Positions 1-13,579 of a stretch of 64,000 nt of DNA are shown here, piece by piece. Origin of the DNA: Prostheceraeus crozeri (taxonomy: Eukaryota > Platyhelminthes > Polycladida > Euryleptidae); the NCBI GenBank assembly GCA_907163375.1, contig CAJQUW010001851.1:108501-172500 (forward strand), in the 5' to 3' direction. Each line of letters starts with the position of its first letter. Within the stretch, counting starts at the first letter, position 1. Position numbers and translations under genes: made by a program. Below the pieces are notes generated by a model. It saw only the letters and a list, made by a program, of their open reading frames with translations, was not told the origin of the DNA and searched no databases.

Positions 1-3000
1 ATGAAATAAGTAAGCGTTTGATCAAATCGCCATGAAATCGAGTTAAGGTTAATCACGAAATACAGTATGGACATCTAGAAAAGTATTCTATCCATTCCAC
101 GCCTTTCGCAACCCTTGCTCCACAGCAGTTTTCTATGCATTGGTTATTGCGAAAACCAAGATGTCAGAAAATCAACGAAAATAACTAAGTTTGACTACTG
201 TCATAAACTATCTTATTGAATTGATTGCCCTTTTTCCTAGAATAAAATTGCATTTCAAGAATAAAGTGAACATCATAACTCTCTTTCAACACAACTGAAA
301 TTTGCCGGAAGTTCTTGACGCTTTCCATTGTGCACTAGATGATCTAAGAACTAAAACTCGTTATCTTGCCTGAGAAGGTGCGCAGATTCATACATGAAGA
401 GAATTTCTCACGTTTTCTGTCAAATCAACAACATTGAAAGCAGTTAAATCTTAATTTAGGTTTGTATATCTGCGCATATCCATCATCGATTTAGAGTAGG
501 AGCATGACATTAAATTAGCTACAGGTTCTATGAACAGACAGGCTTTTATTGAAGACAAACTTTTAAAATGTCTCTGACATTTAATTTTCGATAATTACAT
601 AAATATATCACTTTACAAGGCACGATTACTAGTTAGCAAACAGTCCGTTTTGAGAACTTCAATTTCAATTAAACAGATAGTCAAATGCTGCTTGCCTAGT
701 TGTCGATTTTATCCTCTGACAAGCAATTACTGACAGAAATCACCCATGAAACTTAACTGAAACTTCAGAAGCAAATTAACGTAAAATCATTACTTCTTAG
801 GGGTTTGAGAAAGCTATTCTATCGTCACAACAGAGTTATCAAAGCACTCTGACAACAGGTTTCCTTCCGCTTAGGAAATAATCACATTTAATCTGACGGA
901 ATAAAACACACTATATCAAATTTCCTTGAAACAAGAAGCATTACAGAGTTTTCTGTTCGAGCTGTATTTGATAAGCTTTCAGGACAATCTTTACCCTATT
1001 TCTGAACTAGACCAAACTAAGTCTCATCTTGAAGTTCGAGTGAATACCATGCAGCATTCGCCAAACAAACGCTACGACAGGTGACGTTTAATCATGAATC
1101 ACCTAAAACTGAACTTTGGTTACATTTTGAAAACTGTGACGCGTAATTTCAATCAATGTTCAATTTAGTTCCTTTAAATTGTTGAGGTAAATGTACATAT
1201 TCCACGTTAAAATGCAGATAATACAAATTTCGATGTTTGTGCGACCTAGTTGCGACATGATAAGGAGATCATGGGGAGAACATTGATAGACATCGATTCA
1301 GTTGATTAGAACATTGATTCAGTTCATCATGTCTATAATCAAAAGCGTTCGCGCCAAAGACTCTTTCTAGAACGTAGTACAACATAATGATAATTTCGTT
1401 AACATGACAGAGGATTTGTTCGAATAACTGTTTTGTGAAACATTTCTGCTTTTTAGCAACGCCGCTATATGCTCAGATAACAGCGCTGATTTATGTAGGC
1501 CTAATAATAATTCATTTATGAGTTCACTTGAATTCTTGAAAGAAAGCGAAATATAATAGTTTGGATATTGCTTCAAGAAAATTATTCGTGGAGAAATTAA
1601 TAACTTTTATTTGATTTTACCTGTTGCAACCGAGTTCATCTGAGGCGCACCAGACATACTAGAGCAATTTCTCCAATGACAAAATAGCAGATTATTTTAT
1701 GCATACATGAAAATTTAAATAGAATGTGTTGTTTCTACTGAGGATGCAATTTAATATTCAATTATTCTATTCAAATTGCGTTTTCAAAAAAACAGCATTT
1801 ATTAATTATAACAGATGAACTAACTCAGACATGTCAGTAGTGTGCTAGCGTTTAATGAATGCTTGCCGAAATTTAGGTTCATAATAATTGCTGATAATAA
1901 TAATGCTAATTACGCATCTCTAATTTACCCCGGGCATGGCATCAAGTTTAAACAGGGAGCTGTGTCGATGCTGACAGGAGCGACCTAAGCCAGCTGTAAA
2001 TGATTCATGATAGTGGATGAAATAACAGCTATTCAAGTCTGATCCCATTTTTCAATTTACATGGCTTCTTCATGACTTTCTTTAGTCAGAGCAGGTTCAG
2101 TTATCTAGTTGTCTCAAACAATAATTTTCATTTTTTAAACACGAACACAACACAAAGCAAAATCGTGTTCGTGTCACGAACGCAGATCTCTATATGATTG
2201 CACTCCAACGTTCACCTTTTAAGTTTTTGCAAGTTCGGCAATTGGCAAACATAATAACAGACTAGAATACATTGACTTGACGACACTACGTTTTAAACTC
2301 GGCTTAACATATAATAAGACAACTGAAATAAAATGCCGAATACGAACGATCATAGTTGCTACTTGGATACTAGAACTGCAACTTATGCTGCAGTTGGAGG
2401 GTCTTTACGCAGTAGGAGAGGAGTAGTAGAGGGCCTATACGAAATGATGCAAGTAGTATATGAGCAGTTTTTTTTGTAAATACCCAGTACACCCTGACGA
2501 TGTACACCACTCGCAATGCTGTCTGATTTGTCAAAAATACTATTTTCACAGGATTCCCCAATGGAAAATAAATCATCAAGATTACTTAGAGCAGTATATA
2601 TGAACGTACTATTGCAACACTTGCATTAAATGAATTCTACAAATATTATCACCAACTCATTCCTCCCAGGATTCTGGAGGGCTCTAGATTTGCAATCAAT
2701 TGATTGCCAACATCAATTAGTTGCAATTAATTGATTGCTTTCTGCTTCTTTGAAAATTCAAATTGATAAACCAAATTACATTCAAACTATTTTTGACAAC
2801 CTTTGAGTGGAGGTGAATATCTGAAGTGCTTCTTCTGGCAATGGATAGAAGTAACACATTGTGGACTCTGTTTAAAGCCATACTGATCCATTAATTGAGT
2901 ACACGTCAACTTATCCTTCAAAAAAATCTTGACTTTCATCGACAGTCATGCTAGATTATCAATTTGATTCTGACGTCATCAGTAATCTCCAATTAATCTG

Positions 3001-3781
3001 TACAACCCGGTAACACAACGTAGATAGCAGCTTAGGTATGTTGATAGCTTTGACCTACCTGAAATTTACGTCTGCATCAAATACAGAATGATACATATTA
3101 CAAATATTTATCCCTATATGATGTGACGTTAAAGAGCAGATAACACTTTAACGTAGAACCTGAAGTTACTGTTCATCCATCGCTTTATCAGTATGAAATA
3201 TTGAATATTTTCGAATGAAAGGAAATAAGTCACTCTATAAGTTGAACTAATCCGTCTAAATGTTTATTTGAAGATGATGCCGCCAATGCATGAATGACCT
3301 TAAAATTTAAACAACGTGCATCGCAGAAACGAGAACACAAAAAGAATATAAACGGGAGTGCATCAATGATAATTACTCTTCAAATGCATGCATGCCTGTC
3401 AACAAGACTACACCTCCTCGAGTAGGACAGTGTTCACGATGGCTTATGAATTGTGGAAAACAGAACTACATGCTGGTGGCGATATGGAATCAGATTTATC
3501 GGCCTATGTTGCTTTGATGAACTCTTGCATGTGCGTAATCTTATCTTCAGTAAATCTTTGCAAGAGGTGGGAGGCTTTGCTCTCAATCCACGACTACCGG
3601 GGGGATGAATACAGACTGGTCCACGGCTGGTTTGGAAGATTACTTCAGCCAGAAAAATTGAGGATCTTTGAAATAAACCAATCAGTAATTTTTAAGTAGA
3701 GACGGCTTGTGCTATTAGGTTGAAGAAATAGAAACAATATCTGAATAAATATAAACAAAATATCCACTGTTTACAAGTTTA
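1..3781. other. no recognised gene
   Basis: AT-rich non-coding sequence. I see no convincing exon, RNA gene or element end. Short open frames here, including one of 103 codons at 3388-3699, show no family motif. A cluster of short palindromes built on CAATTAATTG and CAATCAATTG lies near 2690-2740. Confidence 0.5.
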
Positions 3782-3864
3782 CTGAGTGCCAGTGCGCCTG
3801 GGTATAGAATAGAAGGATGTCCTCAGATTTGAACAATTTAAGCAGAAATATTCTTTGGCTTGGC

Positions 3865-3911
3865 AGCCCTAGCCGCTGAGTTTCGCCCTAAAAGGGCTCG
3901 TCAGTACGGCT
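3865..3911 (-). ncRNA. type I hammerhead ribozyme, copy 1
   Basis: On the minus strand the conserved core CUGACGA is followed by a 4-bp stem II (GCCC with GGGC, loop UUUUA) and then GAAAC. Stem I is formed by AGCCGUA before the core and a partly complementary strand after the cleavage region. This is the only one of the three copies with both the CUGANGA box and stem II intact. The short stem III has two base changes relative to copy 3, including the base that would form the usual GUC cleavage triplet, so self-cleavage of this copy is doubtful. The motif arrangement is seen directly; activity is not shown. Confidence 0.75.
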
Positions 3912-3946
3912 CGGAATAGCCCACACTAGCTTAAAATATCTGGAAT

Positions 3947-5475
3947 ATATGGAATATCTATCACCAACTTTTCAGTATTTACATAAATGACTTTATTGAT
4001 ATCTTAAATGATAACAAAGACACGATTGATCCAGTAAGACTATTTGATTTGGAAATGTCATCAGTCATATATGCGGATGACATATTGCTCATGAGCGAAA
4101 GCATGCATGGTTTGAAAAGTCAATTTAAATTTCTTTACAAATATTGTACACATAATGGCCTTAGCATTAATTATGATAAGACTAAAATCATGACTCACAA
4201 TATAGCTACTAAAATAGACAGAATTGACATCGTTCTTGATGAAAAATTGACATCCATAGAAGTAGTTGACAAATATAAGTATTTAGGAATGTGGATATCA
4301 AAAAGTAACAAAATTCATTTGGAACAATTGACAACTAAGGGAAAGCAAGCCTCTTATCTAGCAGCTAAACAGCTAAAAGAGTTTGGACAAGTTACTGGAG
4401 ATATTTTAAAGAATACATTTGAGATGCTTACGTTATCAAAAATTGAAGTACTGTGCCGAATTCTGTTTCTTTAATAATTTAAAAAGTTTAGATCAAATTC
4501 AATATCAATTTTACAAAAGATATTACCATCTAAAGCAGACTACACCCAATTATTGTCTCATTGGTGAATTTGGAATATGTTCCTATGGATGCTCATTTCT
4601 CGAAGGCAGCTATGTGTTATTGGATAAAAATAATTACGAGAAATGAAAGAAGTTTGATATCAGAAGTTCATGATGCTATATCTCTCAATATGAATTCAGA
4701 TGGTCATGATAGTAGACAGACATGGTGCTGGCGAATAAGGCAGTTACTTACAAAACTCAGCCTGACAAATCTATGGGACGAACAGGTAACGGCTGACAAG
4801 GAAAATATTTGAGAATTGCAAAAAATCGAGTGACCATTACATTAGAGAAAAATGGATATCTACAGTAAAAGATAGTCCATTCTGGCCTGAATTATTTAGA
4901 ATTATGTGGTTTTGAGAATACTATGAAATCATATCTGAATTTTGATATTGAATACAATGACATCAATATATTATTAAAATTTCGAACAAAAAATCATAAA
5001 ATTAGATTTCGTAACTGGCAGTTACGGAAATCGACTGCGATATGAAGAGCTTTTATGTGAGATATGTGATAATTCGAAAGTGGAGACTCTGTATCATTTC
5101 ATGATAGAATGCTCACTATATCAAAATTTACGACAAGAAACAGCGCCTTTGTTATGCAACTGTAGCAATACAACAGAATTCAATAAATTGATGAATATTT
5201 TAACTCCAAAACTGGTAAAATCCATCGCGAGGTTTCTCAAAAAAGCAAACGACTTGCGAACGATAACTAAGGAAATCACTAATCAATAAATATGAAATCT
5301 GGAAATTTATTTTCGTCAATTCTCCTCTCCTTCCTGTTCAGAATACATTTTAACAACACCGACCGCACGCTGTTTTCTGCCATCAAACTACGTTTTTTAT
5401 GTATGTGAGCACACATGCTCCTGTTTTCCAATGTTCTTGGAAATAAACATTTTTGACTTTTGACTTTTGACTTTT
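3947..5475 (+). mobile_element. 5'-truncated LINE (non-LTR retrotransposon), 3' half of ORF2
   Basis: Homology starts within the reverse transcriptase palm, with a frame reading LFSIYINDF and then YADD at 4070-4081, the catalytic motif C of LINE reverse transcriptases, followed by the KYLG thumb motif. Downstream frames carry a C-x2-C, H, C cysteine-histidine cluster near 5055-5115 (CEIC, then YHFMIEC), typical of the C terminus of CR1- and Jockey-like ORF2 proteins. The coding region is broken by several frame changes and stops. The 3' end is a short TTTTGAC heptamer tail (about 5440-5475), the usual kind of LINE tail. Its ends fall exactly inside the ribozyme repeat, with GAAT repeated at both junctions. 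Clade is not certain. Confidence 0.85.
4049..4474 (+). pseudogene. LINE reverse transcriptase fragment (motif C to thumb)
   Basis: An open stretch of 141 codons encodes the C-terminal part of a non-LTR reverse transcriptase. YADD is followed by the usual GLSINYDKTK segment and by DKYKYLGMWIS. The frame is open upstream to about 3965 but no methionine start belongs here; the fragment has lost endonuclease and fingers. Frames at 4419-4812 and 5080-5289 continue the same protein in other phases, so at least two frameshifts separate them. Asn/Lys-rich composition resembles the LINE at the right edge of the window, but the two do not overlap in protein coordinates, so I cannot test whether they are one family. 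Confidence 0.8.
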
Positions 5476-5603
5476 GAATGGGAACAAGTTGAAGATCTGC
5501 AAAAAAGGCTGCTGTGTTTATCTATCCTGACTTAGCCGTACGGTTGATGATCATAAAGCTTGTAGAGTGCCAGTTCGCCTGGGCACAGAATAGAAAGATG
5601 TCC

Positions 5604-8600
5604 GTAGAGCAGCCAGTTGTCAATGGATGCATAGTAATTCCAGTTGAGATAACACTATACTATATTGCTTCCGGAAAACTCTCCAACTGTTTCAAGCGAT
5701 GTTATTATTTGGCAAACGTTTCAGTGGCTTACAGCTCACCTTGGTCACTGCCAGACAAGATTATCTGATACCAGACAATACCTGATATTTTAATAGACTT
5801 AGCAATGCTAAAGCACGTTTAGGATGTACTAATTTCAAATACTATAATTCTTCAACAAATTTCAAATTTGAAGTTAGGACAAAATACTTCTGGTTTTAAT
5901 GTTGACCCTTTTTCCTACATTTCCATAGCGTGTTTATGGATCCAATCATCCATCCTAAGTAGTTTTCTTACAATAGTCTATGCATAACAATTTCTCGGCG
6001 GAGTATTAGCTTAATCCGCGCTTCCATACTTTGACTTGCAATCCTCATATCACAATAGCATACATAATAATTGCCTACCTTTTTGTGGCTTGGTTGCAAA
6101 GCACCAAGAAAGTTACTAGAACACGACCAGATGGGCGTTCAGAACGGACTAACAGTATCAAAACCTTAAGCAAAGCCTGACTGTGACATTGCCGTCCATG
6201 TTCCCGTTGCTGAAGTAACAGCGATAAAAGTTACTAAACAACAATGGCGACGACTAACAGAATCATATTTGATTGCAACTGCCGCAGTGAAAGTGAGCCA
6301 AAAACAACGACCAGGTGTCGAGTTGACTCTCTCCCAGACCAATGTTGGCGATGACTTATAAATTCGATTAGAGAGTCCCATTATTAAATTAAGTTTAAAT
6401 ATATATTTCTGTATATAATGTTCACATCATCAGAAGGGTTCTCTTGGTGAGTTGACTGATGTTGATGAAGCTCAAACGTAACTACTCCACCGATGGGGGC
6501 TTGGAGGGTGCTGACACAAACCACACTTTATTCGGAGTGTTGTGATACTTTTAGTCCGGATGCCTTTCCAACTGACTTGCAAAGATATTCTGGGGTTCAC
6601 GGCTCAACCGAACATCTACAGGCCAATCACATAACCATGGTGCCACGGAGATCATATAAAGCATCCAATAGGATAAAATTATACAAAATCCGCGTTCTGA
6701 TCATGTAGATAATACATAGCTGCTACTTTCAATCAAAACTAAGAACACATTATATTAAAACAATATTAAGAATCATCAGTGTTAAAGAAAGTAGTTTTAG
6801 ATATTCACAAATAGAATGAAGTAGAATCTTTTCCACTTGCAAATTTTCATTCTCACGGATATGCTCGCCTAAGTCGTGTCATCAGCTTTAAAGTTCACGT
6901 CGTGTTGCACACAATATAGCAAATCATCATCAGCAATGTTTCAATAGAACATCAATCATTCGTCAAAAAATTCAATATGAAAATAATAGACTGCTACGAC
7001 TAGATCCGCTGATTTTGCTTGTTTTGAATAACCATTCCTAATCTAGTGACATTCCGAAAATAGGTGTTATAAAGGATTGAAGAACCGAGTGTGGAAATCT
7101 GGCGATGAAATTGGATGAAAGATGATAATAGGAGAATATGCGCTGACAATTTCATACTCCTGGCACGTACCTGGAATCTCTCTCTTAAGCTTCCTCATTA
7201 CTTTGCCCTCGGTAGCTTGTTACTTACCTCCAGTAACGACCGACTTTCTTGCAAGGGATTTTCCCAACTCTTCTATCACTATCATTATTTGGTTTGTAGT
7301 TGACAAGCACCGAACGATGATAACAATACACTAAGATTCGAGCTTAAAATTATTATTCAGCTTAGTTTAAAAATCGCAAGAAATTGTATGGAGTTATTGA
7401 GAAAGATTCCGCATCATAAAGGAAAGGACATCATTTACAGACAGTAGCGGAAAATGCGATTGCAAAACACTCTATGACTGTCGAAGAGTATTGCGTTTGA
7501 ATTATAGACACAGACATTCTTCTTTTATATGGCATAAAAAAACAAGGGCAAATAAACTGTCAACCATCTCTTAAAAATAATGACGAGCAATACGTCTAAG
7601 GAAGAATAGATAAGCCAAAAATTGCTGTCTAAATTAGTCTCGTAATGTGAAATCTAGGTGCTATTAGCACAGCTCGTCAAATTTTGCCTTCTTCAAAATG
7701 CTTGCAGGTCTAAATCAATTTTGCAAATGCTCGAAACTAACAATTGTAGAATTAACTTTAGAAAACCTAGTATGGTGAGGCAAAATTGCTCACCCCATCA
7801 AATTCGTAAAAAAGTGCGAATATTTTCGTTACACATTTAATAGTACAAATTACAATTGAACAGAAATTTAAGTCTCGTGAGAATGGAAAAAATATAAAAA
7901 GAAACAAGTCTAAAAGCGTGTGTAGCCACCTCTAGAAAACCGTATTTTCTGCAAAATAGGCAGGACTAGGTAATTTTGCTACACAACAATGTATAATTAT
8001 AGCCACTGCACTTTTGTGGAATCGGCCCTTTCTTTTGCATCCCATCATTCTGGTTGTTGTAAGATAGCTTACTCGACATTTAGGACTCTCACGGAATTCA
8101 GCTCGACTTGTTGATCTGATGAGTGAGATCGAGCACTAAATGATATTGGGGCATCACATGGTCTTAATATATGGTTGCTTGTCGCTTTTGATAAGAATCT
8201 GCAAGTTAGGCCCATGAACCGGAGAGAAAGTGAACAGAATACCGAAATGTGCATTATTTAAGCACTCCTAAGCATCAACGGTAGGAATTGACTTATATTA
8301 CCTTGACATGCTACATGTACAGTACGTCGCTCTAACCTTCACTATCGCTACGACCCTCACTTTGCTCCTGTTCAAGCCAAAATTGAGTGACATCAACCTT
8401 AATCATGCAAAGAACTACGTATTTAATCTTTTAAATGAAACCACTTTGACAAAACAACCGGCAATAATCTTAGTGAATAATTAACCTTACATGAAAAAAT
8501 TCAGACGAACAGATTTGAAGGAGATGAGCAAGTGCATTTGTGGAATAACATACTTAGTTGAAGCATGTTTATTGAAACAGTGGGCTACTCAACATTCATG

Positions 8601-9292
8601 TTACCCATTTGGCATTTCGATACAGGATTTTAATCATTCACGTTGCGCTCTAATAAGCAACTAAAATCACTGAGACTGACAGAGATAAAACAATACATTA
8701 AATATGTCAGACATGACAAAAGCAGTCTTCCTTATCAGTAAGTAGCTGCAACCTTTCCCCCTTCACGCCCCTTGTTTTTAATCCATTTCTCGCCGAATCT
8801 AGAGACCAAATGAAATATAGATAAAAAATCTGGAAAGCAGTCCACCCTGGTTTAGTATCTATGAGAAAAATCTGAGTTTTATCTATGAATACCCATGTGT
8901 TTACCCACTTTTCTTGTTCATATCGGGAATATCAGACCTCAAGTCCACCTATATCCGGCGCAGTGATGCCCTCTGATGGCGATCCAACCGCGAGGATGGC
9001 ATTAAAGATTCCTGCTTGTAATGAATTCATTATAGAGGCATGGTTATTTCATAGTTAGAAAGTTTTACGGTGCATTCTTGTCCATAGACATTGTAAGTTC
9101 AACTTCTATTGAACTACACATCAATGCGTACATCATTACGCCGCAGTGTTCATACTTTATCAAAGTCTGACAATGTCAGCACCGTCCAGGCCCTAGTATG
9201 GAGGAGTCATACTTTGTTTGTAAGATTAAGTAAATCAGATCTGCGCAGAGCGGCCTGTTGTGCAGTCACTCAGCTTGTTCAAGCATTTCAAG
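5604..9292. other. no recognised gene
   Basis: AT-rich sequence without a recognised exon. A slightly more GC-rich patch at about 6130-6700 has short frames on both strands but no family motif. A weak hammerhead-like string near 6455-6480 was considered and rejected. Confidence 0.45.
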
Positions 9293-9337
9293 CTGACGAG
9301 TCCTTGTAGGGCGAAAAAGCAGCGTCTGCGGCTGCCA
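9293..9337 (+). ncRNA. hammerhead ribozyme core, copy 2 (truncated)
   Basis: CTGACGA is followed by a stem II in which three pairs remain, then GAAA, a short stem III region and a GTC triplet at 9324-9326, the usual cleavage site. The 3' strand of stem I is present but the sequence before the core does not pair with it. This copy shows that the core is shared by dispersed copies of the repeat and is not a chance match in one place. Confidence 0.6.
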
Positions 9338-9426
9338 AGAAAGTTTTGTGCTTAAATTGCTGAAGTCTGAGGGCAACTTTCTATTCTATGCTCAGGCAAA
9401 TTGGCACTCTGCAATGTTTATGATCG
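9293..9426 (+). repeat. ribozyme-bearing 240-bp repeat, copy 2 (truncated)
   Basis: About 130 bp matching the third copy at 50009-50141 from the ribozyme core to the GGCACTCT landmark and a little beyond. It starts abruptly at the CUGACGA box, so the strand that should form stem I on the 5' side is missing and the copy is truncated there. It is clearly diverged from copies 1 and 3, so it is probably an older insertion. No tandem second unit is visible. Confidence 0.65.
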
Positions 9427-12301
9427 TAAACCTAATTCCGGGAGAAGCGGTTCGTTGAGTGAGCACTTAAACCAGACGCTTCAGAATAACGTTTGTAGTG
9501 TGGCAATGGAGTTCCTTCTTGTATTTCTCGTAGGAAGTAGGCATGTTTTCGCTCTTGGCCAGTCAGTTCTTTACGGTATGATTGACTCCATCACATTATT
9601 ATTCCGCTTTGATGTTTGACAAAGGAAGATTGGGCTGATTTCATTCAACGAGACATAGCACACTACACGCTTGCTTTCATGGAATGGAGAGGGTTTTCTG
9701 TGAACACATTGCTACCAGTCCAATGACGTTTATTTTTCTTGAGGACGCTTGATAAATGGAACGAAGCTTCGTCAGAGAAGACTGATATGTCCTAAGCATC
9801 ACAATTATCAAGAGAGTGTCTAAACCACGTGCAATATTGAACACACTTCCCGTTGCCTGCCTACCTCTATTCGTGATAACACAAAAGGTTAAGAAAGGCT
9901 ACGAAAGGCACGGAGGTTAAGAGTTTCCAATTATTACAGATTGTACTACGAGTTGATCCAAGAAAATATTGTCCTCTTGGGGCAAGCGACGAAACAACCT
10001 AGTTAGGCTGTTACTTCGGATATGGTATTGAATATTTCCTCTGTCAAAACAACTGTCCTGCCGGACATACCTGCATCTTGAACAGACACTGTCTCTCTGA
10101 AGTTTTTAACAGATTTCTGACGCTACTCCCGTGAGGAGCATCTCGATCTGAAAAAGTCTGAACTTTAAACTGTTCTCCTGCCTCTTAAGTGTTTTTCTAC
10201 GTGGAAGATTCTTACTTCAATAGTCAAAACCATTATGTCAAAGAAAATGACGTGATGAGAGAGCCATTTCGAAATTATGTGAATCTAATTGATCTAATCT
10301 AATGTAATCTAATAACTTTCTGATGCAGAGTTGCACATAACTATGTACAAGTAATACAACAATGAATATGAATTGCGGTAATGTTGCCATAGATGTTTGC
10401 TTTCTGTGTGCGCATAGAAGAGTTGATTTACAAACAAAGAGATGCACACCATTTTTTTAACACTGCATGCCCTAAAGGTAGACGGGAAATCAGGAAAACA
10501 GACGTTAGATAGACATTGAGTGACTCGATCACAGGGGACTTAGATTTCAGCTATCCAATCAAAGAAATTGCAAATACAAAAGTGATAATGCCATTACATC
10601 ATCAAATATCAATTGACGTATTATTGACGAAATTAACGAGGCTCCATTACAATGATGAATTACACATACCTGATCAATTATTTTCTCGCACATCTCAGAG
10701 CTAGTAAGTAGAAAGGATAGTAACTCAGTATGATTCTGCTGAGGTCGATCTTGCAGTGATCTGACCTACAGTGCATGCAAGCGAACCGTTCGGGTTCGAT
10801 GGATGATCAGAAATAATAGGAGCGACGAGCAGTAGAGAAAGAACTGAACGAGAACGAAAAAAGCCGACAGTGCACCCGAAAGAACATCAATTAATTATCT
10901 AAGCAGATGGAGATATGATTTTCCAAAACAGCATCACGAGAAAAAGTGCAAGACATTGTCAAGAGACTGATAATATAAAGACATTGAAAAAAACAAACAA
11001 TTTGAAAATTGAGCAAATATTCATGAAAACTTAAAATCACGCATGCATACAAAAATGCATGTATAAGTGCATGCTGATGACATTCCTCCTTAGTCGACTG
11101 ACACTACAACTTCATTCAAACGCAGTGCTGTTAACCACCGAGCAAATAAATGGTAATTTCTCAACTCCAGAATGCATATGTACACATAAGGTGCGCCTTT
11201 TAAATCGATGCATCAGTAATTGGTATCTACGAGTTTTGAATATATTACTAAGTTCGAGTATATTACTTAATTTCAATCAACGAAAATCGTCGTAAATCAA
11301 ATAATCGTTGGATCGAATTTAATTACAAATTGACAGAGCTACATTAAGTTCAGCGTACTGATTATTATGACGACAACAATAGTTTGACAAAGGTAAAATA
11401 CACCATCTTGCCATGATAATGTATACTTCATGTAGGCCGATAAGCCCTACCATTCAGCACTATTTATTCCATTATTGCTTGTGTTCTCGGTCATAGCTTC
11501 TCTGTATTTTCTTGGATAACACATTGTCAAAAATATTTGTCCTCTTTAATTGAAATCAGGGTTCCACTTTGTTTGTAGATTGAGTTTCCCTAGAATCTTT
11601 TTCAATACAAGACTTAAGAAACGCATCTTTAGAAAATAGGAATCGGAAGTAGAGATTACGAGAAGTAAATGAATGAGCTTTGTTGCTGAAGTGCGACATT
11701 GACCACACGGTAGACACTGGATAGCTTTGTTGACGTCAGGTTGCATTTACCTGCCTATATAGTTTATTGAATCGTGGCAACCTTTACGGGAAATAACATA
11801 TGGAGGGTGGGCGGGCTTATTTTCAGCCGATTTGAATAGTTTGGTTGACGCTTCACAACGGAAGAATTTGCAATTAAAGAGGATTGTGCAACGGTGGCTA
11901 TACGAAATATGAAAAGCAATGCAAAGCAATATTACATGAAAAGCTACAAAAACAGCACTGCATGTGTTGGCTAAATCCATAGATTACCCATGTAGGCATG
12001 TTTAAGCAGATATCGCTTTTTCAATGGGTAGTGCTTATTCCAACAAGCAATTCTTGATAAAGGACTTCTGTGGGCTTCCAGCGAGTTACATTGATAACCT
12101 GACAAATATGATAAAATCAATGACATGTGATAAATCAATAAAAGCTTTTCTGACAAGCTTTTTCTTGTGGAAGCAGTGGAGTCAGATAGCAGTTTTAATC
12201 CTGTTTACTTCAGGCACTTTCTTGTCGGCGAAGCATTTGGGGGGCATTATATCAACGTGACTGAAAGTGCCTAAAATGAACATGAAATGATCCAGTGGAT
12301 A
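9427..12301. other. no recognised gene
   Basis: Low-complexity AT-rich sequence. Short open frames on both strands show no recognisable domain. No element ends with target duplications were found by eye. Confidence 0.4.
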
Positions 12302-12515
12302 TTCCTTCAGTTCAGTTGCTCTAGTGGTGTGGAATGGTCTTCCTCAGCCAATTCGTAATGCTCAGTCACTCAATTTCTTTAGACGCCTCTTAAAACCTTC
12401 CTTTTGTCAAATGCATTCAGGTGACTTTCACTTTCTGTTGTTTGTTAGCACTGTTTCTCTTTGCTGCAAGCCTCGGGTACAGCGCAATACAATATAAATG
12501 TGCTGAATAAGTAAA
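12302..12515 (+). mobile_element. LINE 3'-terminal fragment
   Basis: A roughly 200-bp frame encodes the extreme C terminus of a LINE ORF2 protein: WNGLPQPIRNAQSLNFF followed by RRLLK matches the WNSLP-x-IR-x-A-x-SL pattern that closes CR1/L2-type reverse transcriptase proteins. A stop follows and a short AT-rich 3' region ends near 12515. Strong 5' truncation is normal for LINE copies. It belongs to a different family from the LINE that ends at 20668. Confidence 0.65.
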
Positions 12516-13571
12516 TTATGCCCGCATATCCCTCTACCTAAGATCTTCTAAACTAATAACTTATGTGACATAGCGTATTTGGGCATATCTATTTCGCGCA
12601 TGATCTGTCCAATGATGCCATCAATTTGCATTCAAGTTGATCTTGTTACTATAAACAGCATTTAGAAATACTCAAACCATTTTTGACTTTGTTATCAAAT
12701 TGTCAGAAAGTGTAAGTTCTTCCTGTAAGTTTGTGTGATTCGCCCAGCTACTGAAATATGAATATGTAGTGTATATATAGGTAGTATATACAGAACATGC
12801 GTAATAGCAATCATCATAACGATTTGGAAAGTTTCTGATTACAAATATTAGCGTAATTAATCGACAATATTCCCTAAACGGGTAAAAAACAGAAATTGCA
12901 AATCCAAAGTGTCGAAAAATTGAGGTCGTGATTTCTTTTTCGATAGGAGCTGTAAAGCTACGAAAAGTCATAGAAGGTATCCTTCTAACAATTATTTGTT
13001 TCGGCGTGAGAGAAGAAAGGCTGAGGGGCCATAATTCCCCCCTTAGGAAAATAGTGCTAAGGGACAGAATGCCACGGCTCTGCTAGATTTAAAGTATACG
13101 CTCTGCCTCTCCAGAGTAGAGATGTGTGAGGCCGTATCAATATTGCTTTTCTGATGCCTCTAATGCTTGATCTTGGTCATTCTTTGGCAAGTTATCAGCA
13201 CTATGTGAGCTTCACAGGGGGGTATGTGGCATATAATTGTCAAGGGCATGAGGTTGTTGAAAACAAAAGAAATGATAACGTCATACCAGCAGTAGCTAAT
13301 AATAAGCGCACCTCTCGAATCAAGAGAAGATACATGCAGTAATATTAAATACCTTATACAGGCAAATGTCATAATTTAGCATTTTTTTCAATAACAGATG
13401 CTTTACTTTTATATCGAAGAGAACTTATGAATGAATATATCCTATTCATTATTGATTTCCTGCATTCTCTCCCAAAGGTTTCAAAACGCCGACGATGTTC
13501 TGTCGCAAATAGACAAACTGCCTGATCTACAGATTGCAGTTTCGACGCGATCTCTGTACACGAGAAGATTG
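12516..13571. other. no recognised gene
   Basis: Probably intron of the minus-strand phosphodiesterase gene whose exon lies at 14352-14718. I found no GAF-domain exon here. Short frames on both strands, including 62-70 codons around 13160-13370, are unassigned. Confidence 0.35.
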
Positions 13572-13579
13572 GCTGCAGG

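Larger units (their letters stand above)
3782..5603 (-). repeat. ribozyme-bearing 240-bp tandem repeat (retrozyme-like), copy 1, split by a LINE
   Basis: The left part (3782-3946) and right part (5476-5603) together match the complement of the intact dimer at 49821-50141. The shared landmark containing GAGTGCCAG occurs once in each part, so after setting the LINE aside the spacing is close to one 240-bp unit, giving about 1.3 tandem units. The ribozyme-sense strand is the minus strand. The left part holds the hammerhead core (separate entry). There is no coding capacity. In animals, small tandem repeats with type I hammerheads are known as retrozymes; assigning this repeat to them is inference. 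No clear target duplication was found at the outer ends. Confidence 0.7.

Noticed and set aside
3388-3699. 103-codon plus-strand frame as a gene
   Set aside because: No recognisable domain, no splice or promoter context, and of a length expected by chance in 64 kb.
6455-6480. Hammerhead-like string GTTGATGAAGCTC followed by AAACG
   Set aside because: No GAAA, no closing stem II and no stem I; too weak next to the clear motifs elsewhere.
10780-10800. GGTTCGA as a tRNA or SINE B box
   Set aside because: No A box at the right distance and no cloverleaf could be drawn.
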